Part shown: one piece after another, positions 13,341-24,029 of the stretch | How positions within the stretch are numbered: position 1 is the first letter of the stretch | How the letters are laid out: each line of letters begins with the position of its first letter | Assembly: GCA_020086605.1 (NCBI GenBank) | Contig: JACBWW010000003.1 | Coordinates: 7,018,899 to 7,082,898, forward strand | Length of the DNA stretch: 64,000 nt | From: Lanius collurio | Taxonomy: Eukaryota; Chordata; Aves; Passeriformes; Laniidae | Reading direction: 5' to 3' | Translations under genes and position numbers: made by a program | The notes under the pieces: model-generated | The model's input: the letters and a program-made list of their open reading frames with translations, nothing else | Database searches by the model: none | What the model was told of the DNA's origin: nothing

Positions 13341-13461
13341 CCCCGCCTCCGGCAGCGCGGCATCCCGCGGCCGCGCACGGCGGCCTCTAAACTTGCCCCC
13401 GCAGCACCTTCCCCCGGGACCCTGCACGCCCCCATCCCCGCCGCCATGCACCGTCCCTTAC

Positions 13462-13501
13462 CGATCAACTCTTTGGGGACGTCGGAGCTCTCCTCGGCCA
13501 T
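13462..13501 (-). CDS. CARMIL1: CARMIL1 coding exon 1 (start codon to first donor)
   Basis: Seen: on the minus strand an ATG at 13501-13499 sits in a near-perfect Kozak context (GCCGCCGCCATGG). It opens 13 codons, MAEESSDVPKELI, plus one base (G), and then meets a GTAAGG donor at 13461-13456. The extra G completes a Glu codon with the AA that begins exon 2, so the splice phase agrees. Known: human CARMIL1 begins with nearly the same residues (MTEESSDVPRELIE). CARMIL2 and CARMIL3 start differently, so the paralogue assignment is firm. CARMIL1 (LRRC16A) binds actin capping protein and weakens its barbed-end capping; it acts at the plasma membrane and lamellipodia. This exon holds only the segment before the PH-like domain. 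The start is chosen by Kozak context, homology and CpG-island position. Longer minus-strand frames over the same bases read through the donor and are not real. Confidence 0.95.
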
Positions 13502-14100
13502 GGCGGCGGCGCTGCCCGGCGCCCGGGGGTGCCCGGCGGCGGGGCTGCTTCAGCGGCGCGCCGTCCCTGCGCCGGGCGAGGCGGGCATGCACCCAGCGGG
13601 CGGGGGAGGAGGAGGAGGGCCGGCCGTGAGCCTCGCTGCGGAGCGCGGGGTGTGCGTGCGGCTGCGAGCGCGGGCGGAGGGAAGGGGCTTCTCCCGCCCC
13701 CGCGGAGCCCGCTCCTCCCGCGCTACATGCCGCCCCCGGCTGCCGGCGCGGCCAGGAGGGGCATTTCCAGGGAGGGATGGATGGCCCGCAGGCGGCCGTC
13801 AGGCGCGGCGCTCCGGGCTCACGGCGGCCCCCGCACCGGCTCCCCTCTTCCCGCCTGCGCGCCGCCCGGCTCCCCCCGCCCGGCACCGGCGGGAGGCGGC
13901 GGCTGCCCCCGCCCCGGGAGGGCTGGCGCCCGCGCCCCGGCCCGGCCCCCGAACCGCGCGGGAGCCGTCCGCACCCACCGAGCACCCGGCTACAGAGCGG
14001 GAGCTGGTGGCGGCCGGGAGCATCGCCCTTAGGAAGCCATCGCGGCGAGGGAGGAGGAGGGTAGCGGGCTGGGAGATTTAGCGCGGTGACGCCGGCCCCT
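13502..14100 (-). promoter_or_regulatory. CARMIL1: CARMIL1 core promoter and 5' UTR region
   Basis: Seen: the 600 bases upstream of the CARMIL1 ATG are extremely GC- and CpG-rich. They contain several GC-box-like strings, for example GGGCGGGGG near 13600 and CCCCGCCC near 13695 and 13910. No clear TATA box is present. Known: such islands usually give dispersed transcription starts driven by Sp/KLF and similar factors. Inference: the transcription start and 5' UTR of the minus-strand CARMIL1 mRNA lie here, but the exact start cannot be read from sequence alone. Open frames in this stretch, including a 281-residue minus frame, are composition artefacts of GC-rich DNA. Confidence 0.8.
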
Positions 14101-14429
14101 CCTTCGCCCGCTGCCGCCGATGGGCGCTGCGGCGGGGGCCATCTGCCGGCAGCTGCGGGCGCCGCGGCCACACCGGCCTGGCCCGGCCCCCGCCGCCGAG
14201 GTACCACCTCAGGCGGCAGCAGCACCGTCCCTTCCCGACAGACCGGGCCTTCCGCAGCTGCACCCTCAGGCTTTGCCCCGCGGGCATTCCCCTCTGGGTT
14301 CATTAAAACGGGTGTATGGTACGAACGGGGTGGTTGTCATCGTCAGGTCGGTCCTCGCCGCCGGGGAAAGGGACTGCCCAATTCTGTTCCAGAAAAGCTG
14401 GTTCTCTTCGAGAGCTGGAAGAGGCTACC

Positions 14430-17170
14430 CTTTGGTCCAGAATTCATCTGCCTCTCCCTCGCTCCGTCACCTTATCTCCATGGGGACGGCGGCTGCCTCG
14501 GCACCTGTTGTGAGACAACGCCATAGCTAGAGACGGCTTAGCAAACTCCTTGTACAGGGAGCCTCGGTGTTGCTGAGCCTGCGGTACATTGAAGGGAACT
14601 AAACATGCCTCCTTTCTCAGGACCAAATTAAAATCCACAAGTTGCAGCATTTTGCTTGTTGCACTTTGCCATTGAGAATTTTTGTCATGCAGTAACAGCC
14701 ACATTATAGAAACACAGCACGCGAGCTGCCTAATTGCACCCATAAATACAAGCACAGAACGATGCTTATTGGGTGAGAGCAAAGGAAGAGGCTCAGCAGC
14801 CCTGGAAATTCTTTGACTTGCTTCTGGTAGTCATGCCTGGTTTCAGTGAAAGGATCATTTTCACTGCAGCAGGACTGTGATTGGTCGCCCTCCATTCTAA
14901 AAGGGTGCATTACAGCATAAGCCTCATGTTTCGAGCACTCTAGAAGTGCGTGGTGGATCTGGGAGACCAAAGTCATTTATTGTGTAATTAAGAAGTCTGA
15001 AATGCATTAAGTGAGAGCAACAATGTAAATCCAATAAGTTATTTTGCTAGTACAGTACCACACTGCTGCACCCCTGTGTATCAGGGACTACTGCACCCCT
15101 GTGTATCAGGGACTACTGCATACTGTGGTCTTCAGAAGAAACATGACCACTTTGAAATTGGTGTCCCTTGTCAAATAAATGTATCATGTTTTCTCTTTGC
15201 ACCAACCAGCTCTCTAAATTATTTCAGAGATTATTTTACCGACACAGATAACATTACTACTGAGATGGATACGACTGGCATTCTTTACAGTTTGATGTTT
15301 ACGTGTAAAGAATAAACACATCCTTTAAGGAAAATAAACAAGAAGTGAATATATCAGTAAAAGAATAAAGTAAACTGTGTGCTTTTAATATACAGCAATG
15401 TCAATCAATCCTATCTGGATATGAATATATATCTCTCAATGAAATGCACTGTATTGCTTTTTTCCTCTGTTTTCCTTATGGTACCTGCATCTTTTTATGA
15501 AGGATGAAGAATACCTGCTGACCTCTTCCTTTCCTTTCTGCCAATTTTTCTTTGTGGCTCAGCAGAAAGCTGCATTTCTTGCTCAGTTGGTACACAGAGG
15601 CTTACTTCCACCAATGAACATGGGCCTGGATTCTTCGTTTTGGCAGGAAACAAGAAAAAAAAGAAGAGAATTTAATATCTTTTCTAATACCCAGGAGGGA
15701 AAAGTCAGACAATCAAGTCTGCATAGGAAAGGACTTGTAATTTCATACAGTTACTGAGGTATTGTGCCTAATTCTCTGTCTTCAGCTAAGACTTCTGGAA
15801 AGATAACCTTTATTCCATCACTATTCACCTGCTTTACAAAAAAGATATCTTTTTGGATCTATGATCTCTTAAGCATGACAGTTTCTCATGCTACTACACC
15901 GTCTTGTTTCTGACACAGTGTTTGAAGCATGGACCTTGCCTCTTTGGCTGCTGCCAGACATCCACAGGCATCTCACCATGCATCAGCTGCAAAAAACGAT
16001 GAGCAGATTCTTCCATGCGTGCCTGCCTGCCCATAACATTCTGCTGGAGTACTGTTAGCACCTCCTCCACCCCAGTTTCCTACCACAGTCTGACAAATAG
16101 GGTGAGCCTGGGTTGTGTAAAGAAAAAAACAAAAGAAGAATGAATGATGGCAGGGCTTTTTTTTGTTTTGTTTTGGTTTGTGTTTTTTAATTAGCAGAAC
16201 TACAGGCTAATGAAGTAGCAGTGCCAAGGCTAGTGTGTAATTCCTGCTTTGGTGCATAGTTGACTGGACCTGGTTCAAGGTAGGGAAGGTACAAAATAAA
16301 CTCAGGTGGGCCAGTACTTCCAAGACTAGGTTCAATCAGCAAAATGCATCATTTCCCATTCCTTGTTCCCTAGACAGGAGGTAGAACGTGATTGCCCAGG
16401 CAGGCTGCTGCTCCTGCCCTCCAACTACAGTAATGCCCAGGTATTGGCACTGTCACAGTGTCAGTCTGGCCTGTGAAAACAAGGGCATTTCTAATCCCAA
16501 GGGTCCACCTCCCAGTGCAGAGAGGACTGGACCACCATCCCAGAGATCCCAAACAATAAACACCCAAAGTCCCCAGAGACTCTTCTCTGCAGTTTACAGG
16601 CAAAGTCTCCCCATGGAGAGTTTGCTGGCTTTGTAAGAAGGTGTGATTTTCATCCTGTCCTGTTGACCCTTACTCTCCACCAGTCAGTTCAGCAGAGATG
16701 CAGTTGTCACTGGCATCTTTTCCAGTGGCAAGGATGCTTGAAGAAGTTCAGCCCCCTACAGCAAGTCATCCATAGCCACTTGTGGCTGTTTACCACTTCC
16801 CATGTTGTGCCAGTGTGAGAAATTGTTTTACTGTCTGTAACCTGAATTAGTGAAGGGGGGCAGAAAGGGGATTTTTGTCACTTCAGTAACTTAATTTTAA
16901 CTGTATTTTATCCTTCCTTGCCCACCAGTAGAGGCACATCAGCACAGCTGAGGAGAACAGATGTGCCCAATTTAAACTGCAACAACAGAAGCAGATGTAG
17001 ACAGGTTTCCTGTCTGATCTCAGTGGCATTCCACTAACCCTCAGGTGCCCTTCATGCCCTGGCTGCTCCCAAGAAGCCCTGGCTATGTTTGCAGGGCTTC
17101 ATAACCTCACTTTAGTGGCACTGATGCAAATGATCACAATGTTGGTGCCCTAGTTAGGATCACACTCCAG
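14430..17170. other. Unique intergenic sequence upstream of CARMIL1
   Basis: No gene, RNA or recognised transposon is visible apart from the small tandem duplication at 15066-15120. A reverse CCAAT motif (GTGATTGGTC, near 14877) could serve the CARMIL1 promoter or a divergent start, but it is about 1.4 kb from the ATG. Confidence 0.6.
15066..15120 (+). repeat. 25-bp tandem duplication (2.2 copies)
   Basis: The unit CTGCACCCCTGTGTATCAGG plus GACTA occurs twice without difference (15066-15090 and 15091-15115) and is followed by five bases of a third copy. Identity suggests a recent slippage event; such a unit could be length-polymorphic. Confidence 0.95.
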
Positions 17171-17505
17171 TAGAATCATATCATCACGGTAGGAAGAGAC
17201 CTTTAAGATGATCAAGTCCACCTGTTAGCCCAGCACAACGACTGTAACCTGTAAACCACCACACCACACCACCCAGCACCAGATACAGATGCTTCTCAAA
17301 CACCTTCAGGGTGACTGCACCGTTTCTCTTGGCCAGCCTATTCTGAAGTCTGACCACCTTAACAATGAAATATTTTTTCCAGTAACTAATCTGAATTTCC
17401 CCTGTCTCAGCTTAAGACCATTTCCTTTTGTCCTCTCACTGTAGGCACAGTAGAAGAGACTGGCTCCCACCTCAGCACCATATCCTTTAAGGTAGTTGTA
17501 GCAGT
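17171..17505 (-). mobile_element. CR1 LINE 3' fragment (B), diverged
   Basis: The plus strand reads GAATCATATCATCACGGTAGGAAGAGACC and then the inverted CR1 3' region, including text like CTTGGCCAGCCTATTC and a TTTCCTTTTGTCCTCTCAC stretch. The element points to the minus strand and is old: the tail and coding remnant carry many differences. Its right edge is approximate. Confidence 0.85.
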
Positions 17506-19529
17506 GCAGTAGCAGTGTAACATTGCATATCACAGGTGCAGCAGGCACACAGAGAATGGAAAGAGGCTACCTTGTCTTCTGGCAAAGAAGAAGATCTTTG
17601 GAGGAATTTTAAAAGTCTTTCAAAGGATAACTGATTTGCCTGCCAAAGGAATGGGATCTGTGGGGTTTTGTTGAAGATACTTTTTTTCTAAAGGCTGCTC
17701 AAGTTGCTGTAGTTCCTGGAATGACAGAAATGCTGATGAGGGTAGTGGGCTGGATTGTGTGTGGGTTAGATGGCTGCAGGAGATGTTGCAGCTGATGATC
17801 CAGAGCTTGTATTTAACTGACAGTAACAGAGCAGGGAGGAACTAGGAGCTTCAGAAGACATTGTTTAGCAAGACATTGACACAGAAAGGGGAGATGTCCT
17901 CAAAACTGCAGCCTTTATGCATCAGATTAACCACTAATTGCACGAAGTAACTTTTGACTGACTTTTGTCTCCACCTCTTGCAGGTCTATATTATCATGGC
18001 ACCTCACAACCTGTACTGACATACAGTATAATATATTCCTTTTTCCCAGCCTGTCTGCTGCCCTTGTCCTCCTTCTCAGCCTAAATCCTGTCATCTCCTG
18101 CAGATAAGGCAGGTGTCAATATGAGTTGTTGCCAAGCCGTGTACACTGTCGTAAGGCAGGGTATTTATAGTCTCAAGTGCTGCATGTCGTCCCTGCCAAC
18201 TTTTCTGGCCCTTCTATAATGGCTTTAGCACTGAAGCATCTCATTTTTTTTTCTGACAAGCAGTAGAATGTGGTCATCAACATCAGGAAATGATCAATTC
18301 AATGATCCTGCTGAAGCTAGTGGAAAGATTTCGGGTGCCAACAGCAGGTGTCAGACTGACATTCAAGTTACACCCTGGAGTCATCCTGCTGCATCATGGT
18401 GGGAGAAACCAGGTGATCCAATCTGATTTGAAAAGCTGCCTTGCAGCCTGGAGTAAAAGCTTGGAACATCCCGTAAAAGACAGAACGTCTCATAAAAACC
18501 AGTTGTAGATATAAATGGCCCAGGTTTGCCAGTTGTATTTCTAACAAATTCAAAGGTTAGAATATCTGTGCAATTCCACAGATTCTGTTTCCTTCTCTGG
18601 TTGAAGGCAGATAGAACAGGCCATACTGTCTCATGTACCACAGCACCAGCTAGCCAGGCATTTCCAAGAGCAGTGTCATTTAAGGAAGTGTTTCATTTCA
18701 ATCACTGCAATTATTATGGGCATTTTTAAGACTAAAAGGCAGCTAATCTACCATTCTATATGAAGCATAATTAAGACACATGCTTCCAATTATTTCTGAG
18801 CCCAGTTGTTCGTGAAATCTACCCATCCATGCCAGCCTCATTTCCACTCAGCCTAAAAATAATTTATAGCACTTCCAATTTTGGGATCTCTCCAGGTGTT
18901 TGTTTGTTAAAAATTTTACTCAATATATATCTCTCTGTTCATTGTTTATGTGTAGTGATAACATTAAATGTGATATTTAGGTCTCTCACATTGATCACAT
19001 ATGTTTGGAAACTGAAGATATTCCAGGACTTGGGGATCCTGTAACATGAACCTTTAGTTAGGAAAAGAGCAGAAAACAAATAGCTGGCCAATTGCACAAT
19101 GATAAACATGTCTTATATTGCTGGGTGATTGGGTGCCTTTGCATTTCACCAGCTGAGACACAATTGATAGGGAGAAATGTGTGTCCTACATTGGACCTAG
19201 TTTGGTAAAGGAAATGACACACTTTGTAAGTAGTCTCCTGTTGTCATCTGTGACTGAGTCTTTTCAAATCTTTTACTCCTAAGTATGTTCCTATGATTAT
19301 TTCAGTACCTCGCACTCAAAAAAATGCATTTTGTCTTGATTTTGGATAGGGTGAATATAAAGGTAGCAGCAAAGATGCATGTTTTGATAAGGCATACTTT
19401 GATGGTAGTGTTAAGAAGAGAATTACAAAGGGCAGTTGATTCCCCATGAAAATATTAAAATGAAAAAAATCTATTCAGAATAATTCTGGTTACTCCACTG
19501 TGTTTGGAGGGGGGAAGGGACAAAACCAG
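17506..19529. other. Unique intergenic sequence
   Basis: Mostly unique, moderately AT-rich DNA. I see no splice-framed coding block, RNA gene or repeat family. Short open frames here have no recognisable protein features. Confidence 0.55.
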
Positions 19530-20549
19530 GCTCACCAAAGGTAAGCCTGGGAGCAGCATGCCAATATTTGAGGGACAAAGCACTAGCGAGGTGCTTTCTC
19601 AGTGGAGATAGAGGATGGAGATCCATGCAAGGGTGTGAGGATTGATGTGTTAGAAATCACAAAAGTGCCTGAGAATGGTCAGGTAGGATATAGGGCTTCT
19701 CCCTCCATAAAGGTGGCAGAACCAGTATCCCAACTGAGGTACATCTACACCAATGCATGCAGCACAGGCAATAAACTGGAGGAAGTGGAAGCCACAGTGC
19801 AGCAGGAAAACTATGACAAATTTCTACCACAGAAACATGGTGGGATGACTTGAACAACAAGAGTGCTGCAAGGGATGGTTACAAACTCTTCAGAGGGAAT
19901 AGGCAAGGAAGGAGAGGTGGTGGGGTAGCCCTGTATGTTAGTTAGTGTTTTGATTGTCTGGAACTTAGTGATGGTGATGATATGGTTGAGTGTTTATGGG
20001 TGAGAATCAGGGGGAAGATCAACAAGGCAGATATCCTGGTGGGAGTCTGTTATAGACTATACAACCAGGATGAAAAAGAAGATGAAATATTCTGCAAGCA
20101 GCTTGGAGAAGTCTCACCATCACTGGCCCTTGTACTCGTGGCAGACTTCAACTTACCAGACATCTGCTAGAAGTACAGCAAAAAGAAAATAATCCTGGGA
20201 TATGTGGAAGACACAGCTGGCAAGGAAACTAGGGAACACACCCTAGGGAACAACACTGGACAAGTTGTTTTTAAGCAGAGAAGGAACTGGTGGGTGATGT
20301 GATAGCTAAAGCCTGTCTTGGGCAGAGGGGAGGTTTAGATTGAATATTAGGTAAAATTCCTTCACTGAGAGGGCTGTCAAGCATTGGAACAGACTGCCCA
20401 GAGAAGTGGTAGAGTCAGTCTCCCTGGAGGCATCTAGAAGACATGTAGTTGTGACACTTAGTGGTGGACTGCGCAATGCTGGGTTAACAGTTGGACTTGA
20501 TGATCTTGGAGATCTTTTCCAACCTAAATGATTCTAGGATTCTATGATT
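19530..20549 (+). mobile_element. CR1 LINE (C), internally deleted: endonuclease part joined to 3' end
   Basis: Seen on the plus strand: a frame at 19982-20170 reads VECLWVRIRGKINKADILVG and ends ALVLVADFNLPDIC. This matches the CR1 ORF2 endonuclease domain, whose core is usually GDFNLPDICW; here Gly is Ala and a stop follows. After a short stretch resembling the later EGLVGDV segment, the sequence jumps to the CR1 3' region (from about 20290). It ends TTTTCCAACCTAAATGATTC with ATTCTAGGATTCTATGA. The reverse transcriptase is missing, so this is a dead copy with a large internal deletion. The 5' edge is approximate; sequence from about 19530 already looks CR1-like. Confidence 0.88.
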
Positions 20550-22150
20550 ATTTTATCATCCATTCCTCTTGCTTCAAAAGTTTTTATCCAACATATTTGT
20601 GTAAAACCAGGATCATTATTGCGTGAGAGCTCATTTGCTGCTGCTACTTAGCTCTCCCTCATGAAAGCATAATCCTGTGCATATCCCATCACACTTAGAC
20701 ACTTAGAATTTGTATAATTTCAAGTGCTGAACTAGGGGCAAAAGCAGATGATTCCTAAACACAGTTTATACTGTTGTCCTGTTTTCCTCTGTTCTGTATA
20801 AGGCATTACTAACAACATGTGGAAAACACTTAGCAAGATACTGAATGGAAACTTAACATTTTAAAGCATTTAAAGCAGGTATGTGAGCATTGCAGCTACT
20901 CAAGTCACCAGTCACTAAGGCAAGCTCCACCATTTTTAGGGTGTGTGAAATCTCATCTCTCCTCTATTGGAGACTTTGATCATGTCAGATGTCTTAGCAA
21001 GCCTCTTTTTCTTACCATTGACTCCAACTTAGTGGATCAACATTCCCTGATCGGTTTCCAGCGCTGTGATATAACTAGTCCCTATAATCAAGGTGGGGAA
21101 ACTCTACAGACATTATTTGTACTGGCTGAGGTTACTGAAGGAGAAGACAGATTTTCTTTGTAGCAGTGAAGCAGATGAAATGAACCTATATAAAAATAAA
21201 TCTGAAGTAGTTCTGACCTAAATTTCAAACTGAGCGTGATTCTCTCCCCTTTTTAGTAGTTTGAGCATCTCTCTCAGCCTTTACTATTCTTACTTCTTCC
21301 CCTGCAGAAACTGCTAACAGCCTTTCCATCAATACCAATACCTTCCATTCAACCTAGCAACCTCTGCTACAAGAGATATCTTCTTTAAATCTCAAAAAGC
21401 TTTCTCAGAAGTAGCACATTCTGCAGAGGTCACTGACTATATGGTGTGTCAAGAAGAGCCTTTAAGAGAGCATGCTAAGTCTAAATGGTAAGACACATAA
21501 CCCTCCAGCTCACACTATGTTAGCCTGAGACACAAGGGAAAAAAGAGTGAGAAGTGTGGAGGAAAAGTAATCTTGGACTATACTTCTTTGGGACCAGAAA
21601 AAGTTTAATATATAGTGACTAAAGAGAACACTGGCAGCAATTGCATGTGAATTTGAAATGCAAAATAAGCTTTCTAGCTACACTGAGCAATTAACCTTTT
21701 GAATTTCAGCCATTTTTATGAAAAGTTTGGGATGTGGCTAGAGCATGAAGGAGTCGCCTTTCACTCACAAGACCTGAACTCTGATGTGCGCTGTAGCAAT
21801 AATATTTGGTATGGTACTTCTGCTCCCTTTGCACAAGCTTCTTCCCATAGAGAAGCTTGCACAGTACAGTCTGAGAAACTCTGCACACTTATGTTGGTAA
21901 ATCATTTACAGAACTCTTGCAGAATGGTGTTTGAAACTAAAATTATGTTGTTCTTTTTCACAGACCAGAGTATTGCTCAGCTTGGTACAGTACTATTTGA
22001 GGGGCTAATTTTTTTTTCTTTGCATTCAAATTTGCACCTACCTTGCAAAATCCACAGTTATCTCTAGTTTCACGGGAACTCCATGTGAGGATGAGATCTT
22101 CCTAGAGATCTCTTTGCCATTTCCAGAGTGCTCAGAGTTGCCTTATATGC

Positions 22151-22217
22151 TTTGTAAAATAAAGTAAGGAACAACTGTCATAAGCTGTCTCTGGACAGCT
22201 TATGAAAATTTTACAAA
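22151..22217. repeat. Compound hairpin (inverted repeats nested)
   Basis: The inner arms TCATAAGCTGTC (22178-22189) and GACAGCTTATGA (22194-22205) pair perfectly over 12 bp with a 4-base loop. The outer arms TTTGTAAAAT (22151-22160) and ATTTTACAAA (22208-22217) pair perfectly over 10 bp. The spacers between the stems are 17 and 2 bases. It could be a relic of a short inverted-repeat transposon or an RNA hairpin; nothing decides between these. Confidence 0.85.
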
Positions 22218-22894
22218 CAAAATATAGAGGAATTAGCAAGGAGGGAAAGCAATGTGAGCAAGCTGCAAGAATGTCCTAGCTGCATGTTCCTAATACAAAA
22301 CAGCATCAGATGTGGTATTGCAATGTAAAAGGAATTTGCTGGCAAAATGAGATTGCCATTTCTGGGTCTGGCCATAACAGGATATTAACATGAAAGTTGA
22401 CTAACACAGTAAAGTTGAGGTCACATCAGGTTTTCTGGATAGTTATACTTCAGCAATGACTTGGAGAAAATTATTTTTAAAGTGCTATTTTTCATGTTCA
22501 AATGATCACTCTTCAGACCTGAAAAAAATCCTGTGCAATAGTATTATCACCAACACGCACAACCTCCTTTCATCAGTGTACACGCATATGTTCCTCTGAG
22601 TAGGTTTGCTTCCACATATGGCCATTTCAGTCTTAGTGAAAAACTGTATCTTCTGGCTATTAATTCCAAGCCCTATTTTTAATTCCTTAAAGGGCTGGTA
22701 CATGGGGACAAATGCCACCACTGATCCAAATGTTGTGAGAAGTTTTGGTTTGCTAAACAGGCAAGAAACAGTTCTTGCCATTCACTGTGGCCCTCAGGGT
22801 ACTACAGGGAAGTCTACCAACAACTGAGGGTATCGCTTCACATCCCAGTTAGGTGTTCTGGCTACTAGCAAAAAAAAAGAGGTAAAATTTACAT

Positions 22895-22920
22895 CAGTAG
22901 CTTTAAAAAAAAAGCTACTG
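22895..22920. repeat. 10-bp inverted repeat with A-rich loop
   Basis: CAGTAGCTTT and AAAGCTACTG flank six A residues. It lies in an A-rich stretch, has no neighbouring gene, and may well be chance. Confidence 0.7.
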
Positions 22921-22998
22921 GCCACACCACATGTGTGAAAAGAAAGGCTGTTTTTCTATTAATAAATTGAATGGCCCAGTGATGAGTACTGAGACCAG

Positions 22999-23509
22999 CT
23001 TTGGTATCCCTAACACAGAAAGGGCGTGGACCTGTTGGAGTGAGTCCAGAGGAGGACCATGAAGATGATTAGAGTGCTAGAGCCTCTCTCCTATGAAGAC
23101 AGGCTGAGAGAGTTGAGGCTGTTCAGCCTGGAGAAGAGAAGGCTTCAGGGAGACCCTGTTGTGGCCCTTCAGTACCTAAAGGGAGCTTACAGGAAAGCTG
23201 GAGAGGGAGGAACCTTTTATAAAGGCATGTAGTGGACATGTAATAGGATAAGGGGTGATGGTTTCAAACAGACAGAGGGTAGGTTTAGATCAGATATTAG
23301 GAATAAATTTGTTACTGTGAGGGTGGTGAGGCACTGGAACAGGTTGCCCACAGAGGTTGTGAATGCCCCATCTCTGGAAGTGTCCAAGGCCAGATCAGAT
23401 GGGGCTCTGAGCAACCTGGTCTAGTGGGTGGCATCTCTGCCCATTGCAGGGGGTTGAACTAGAGGATCTTTAAGGTCCCTCCCAACCCAAACCATTCTAT
23501 GATTCTGTG
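22999..23509 (+). mobile_element. CR1 LINE 3' fragment (D)
   Basis: Plus-strand CR1 3' region from GGACCTGTTGGAGTGAGTCC through GGCTGTTCAGCCTGGAGAAG and CTGGAACAGGTTGCCCACAG to the tail CCCTCCCAACCCAAACCATTC and TATGATTCTGTG. It is 5' truncated with stops throughout. Because it stays close to the family consensus, it looks younger than fragment B. Confidence 0.93.
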
Positions 23510-24029
23510 TTGCTGAGTGATAAGAATGAGGATCATGTAGGGGCTTGTGTCTGTGCTGAGGAGCTCTCTTAGCCTTCAAGGGTCTGTGGAGCACCTTAGT
23601 CACTATGCAGTGATGGAGAGTTGTTTGCTAGCTGACACTTGGGAAGCTCAAATCCAGGAGCAGTCTTTAATGCAATGTTTGCTTTCCAGGGCTGAGAGGG
23701 CTTCCTGGCATGGTTTATTTCTGGAGTATACACTGAGCCTAAGCATGCTAAATCTCTCCTCTCTTGCATGGTGAAGGGTGCTCAGAGAACTTCTCCAATA
23801 CAGTGAAATCACTGGACATTTTGCTGCAGAGGCAGTGAACTGAAGCCAGCAGCACCAAAGGAACACTTTGAGAACAGTAGAAGGAAAAACACTTGTAAAA
23901 TTCCTGAGATAAGCCACAAATATGAGGACGCTGCGGAAGGGAAGCCTGCTTTGAAGTTCCAAGGAATGCCATCTGCAAAAACAGCCTAAAACATTTCTAC
24001 TCACCCTATTACCACATTTCATTTCTGTG

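Larger units (their letters stand above)
9273..13461 (-). other. CARMIL1: CARMIL1 intron 1
   Basis: 4,189 bases between exon 2 and exon 1, set by the two verified splice sites (the true length depends on the assembly gap). The left 3 kb is AT-rich unique sequence with no repeat I recognise, apart from a short G run near 11742. A GC-rich patch lies at 10.59-10.75 kb. The right-hand 800 bases belong to the promoter CpG island. Confidence 0.9.
12620..14420. promoter_or_regulatory. CpG island spanning CARMIL1 exon 1
   Basis: Base composition changes sharply near 12.6 kb and again near 14.4 kb. Inside, CG dinucleotides are abundant on both sides of the start codon, while the flanks are AT-rich and CpG-poor. 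The island includes the end of intron 1, exon 1 and the upstream region, and contains the assembly gap. The edges are estimated by eye. An island reaching about 900 bases upstream of the ATG could also start a divergent plus-strand transcript, but no specific exon is convincing. Confidence 0.9.
20550..22998. other. Unique intergenic sequence with two hairpins
   Basis: No gene seen. The stretch contains a compound inverted repeat (22151-22217) and a simple one (22895-22920). The longest plus-strand frame (21699-22067) has no recognisable domain and ordinary non-coding composition. Confidence 0.55.

Noticed and set aside
12689..14081. Very long open frames (up to 457 residues) over the CpG island
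   Set aside because: They cross 370 undetermined bases and owe their length to GC-rich DNA with few stops. They have no domain and conflict with the CARMIL1 exon on the other strand.
13458..14303. 281-residue minus-strand frame upstream of CARMIL1
   Set aside because: Low-complexity Gly/Ala/Arg/Pro composition typical of CpG islands; it covers the promoter and 5' UTR, with no family resemblance.
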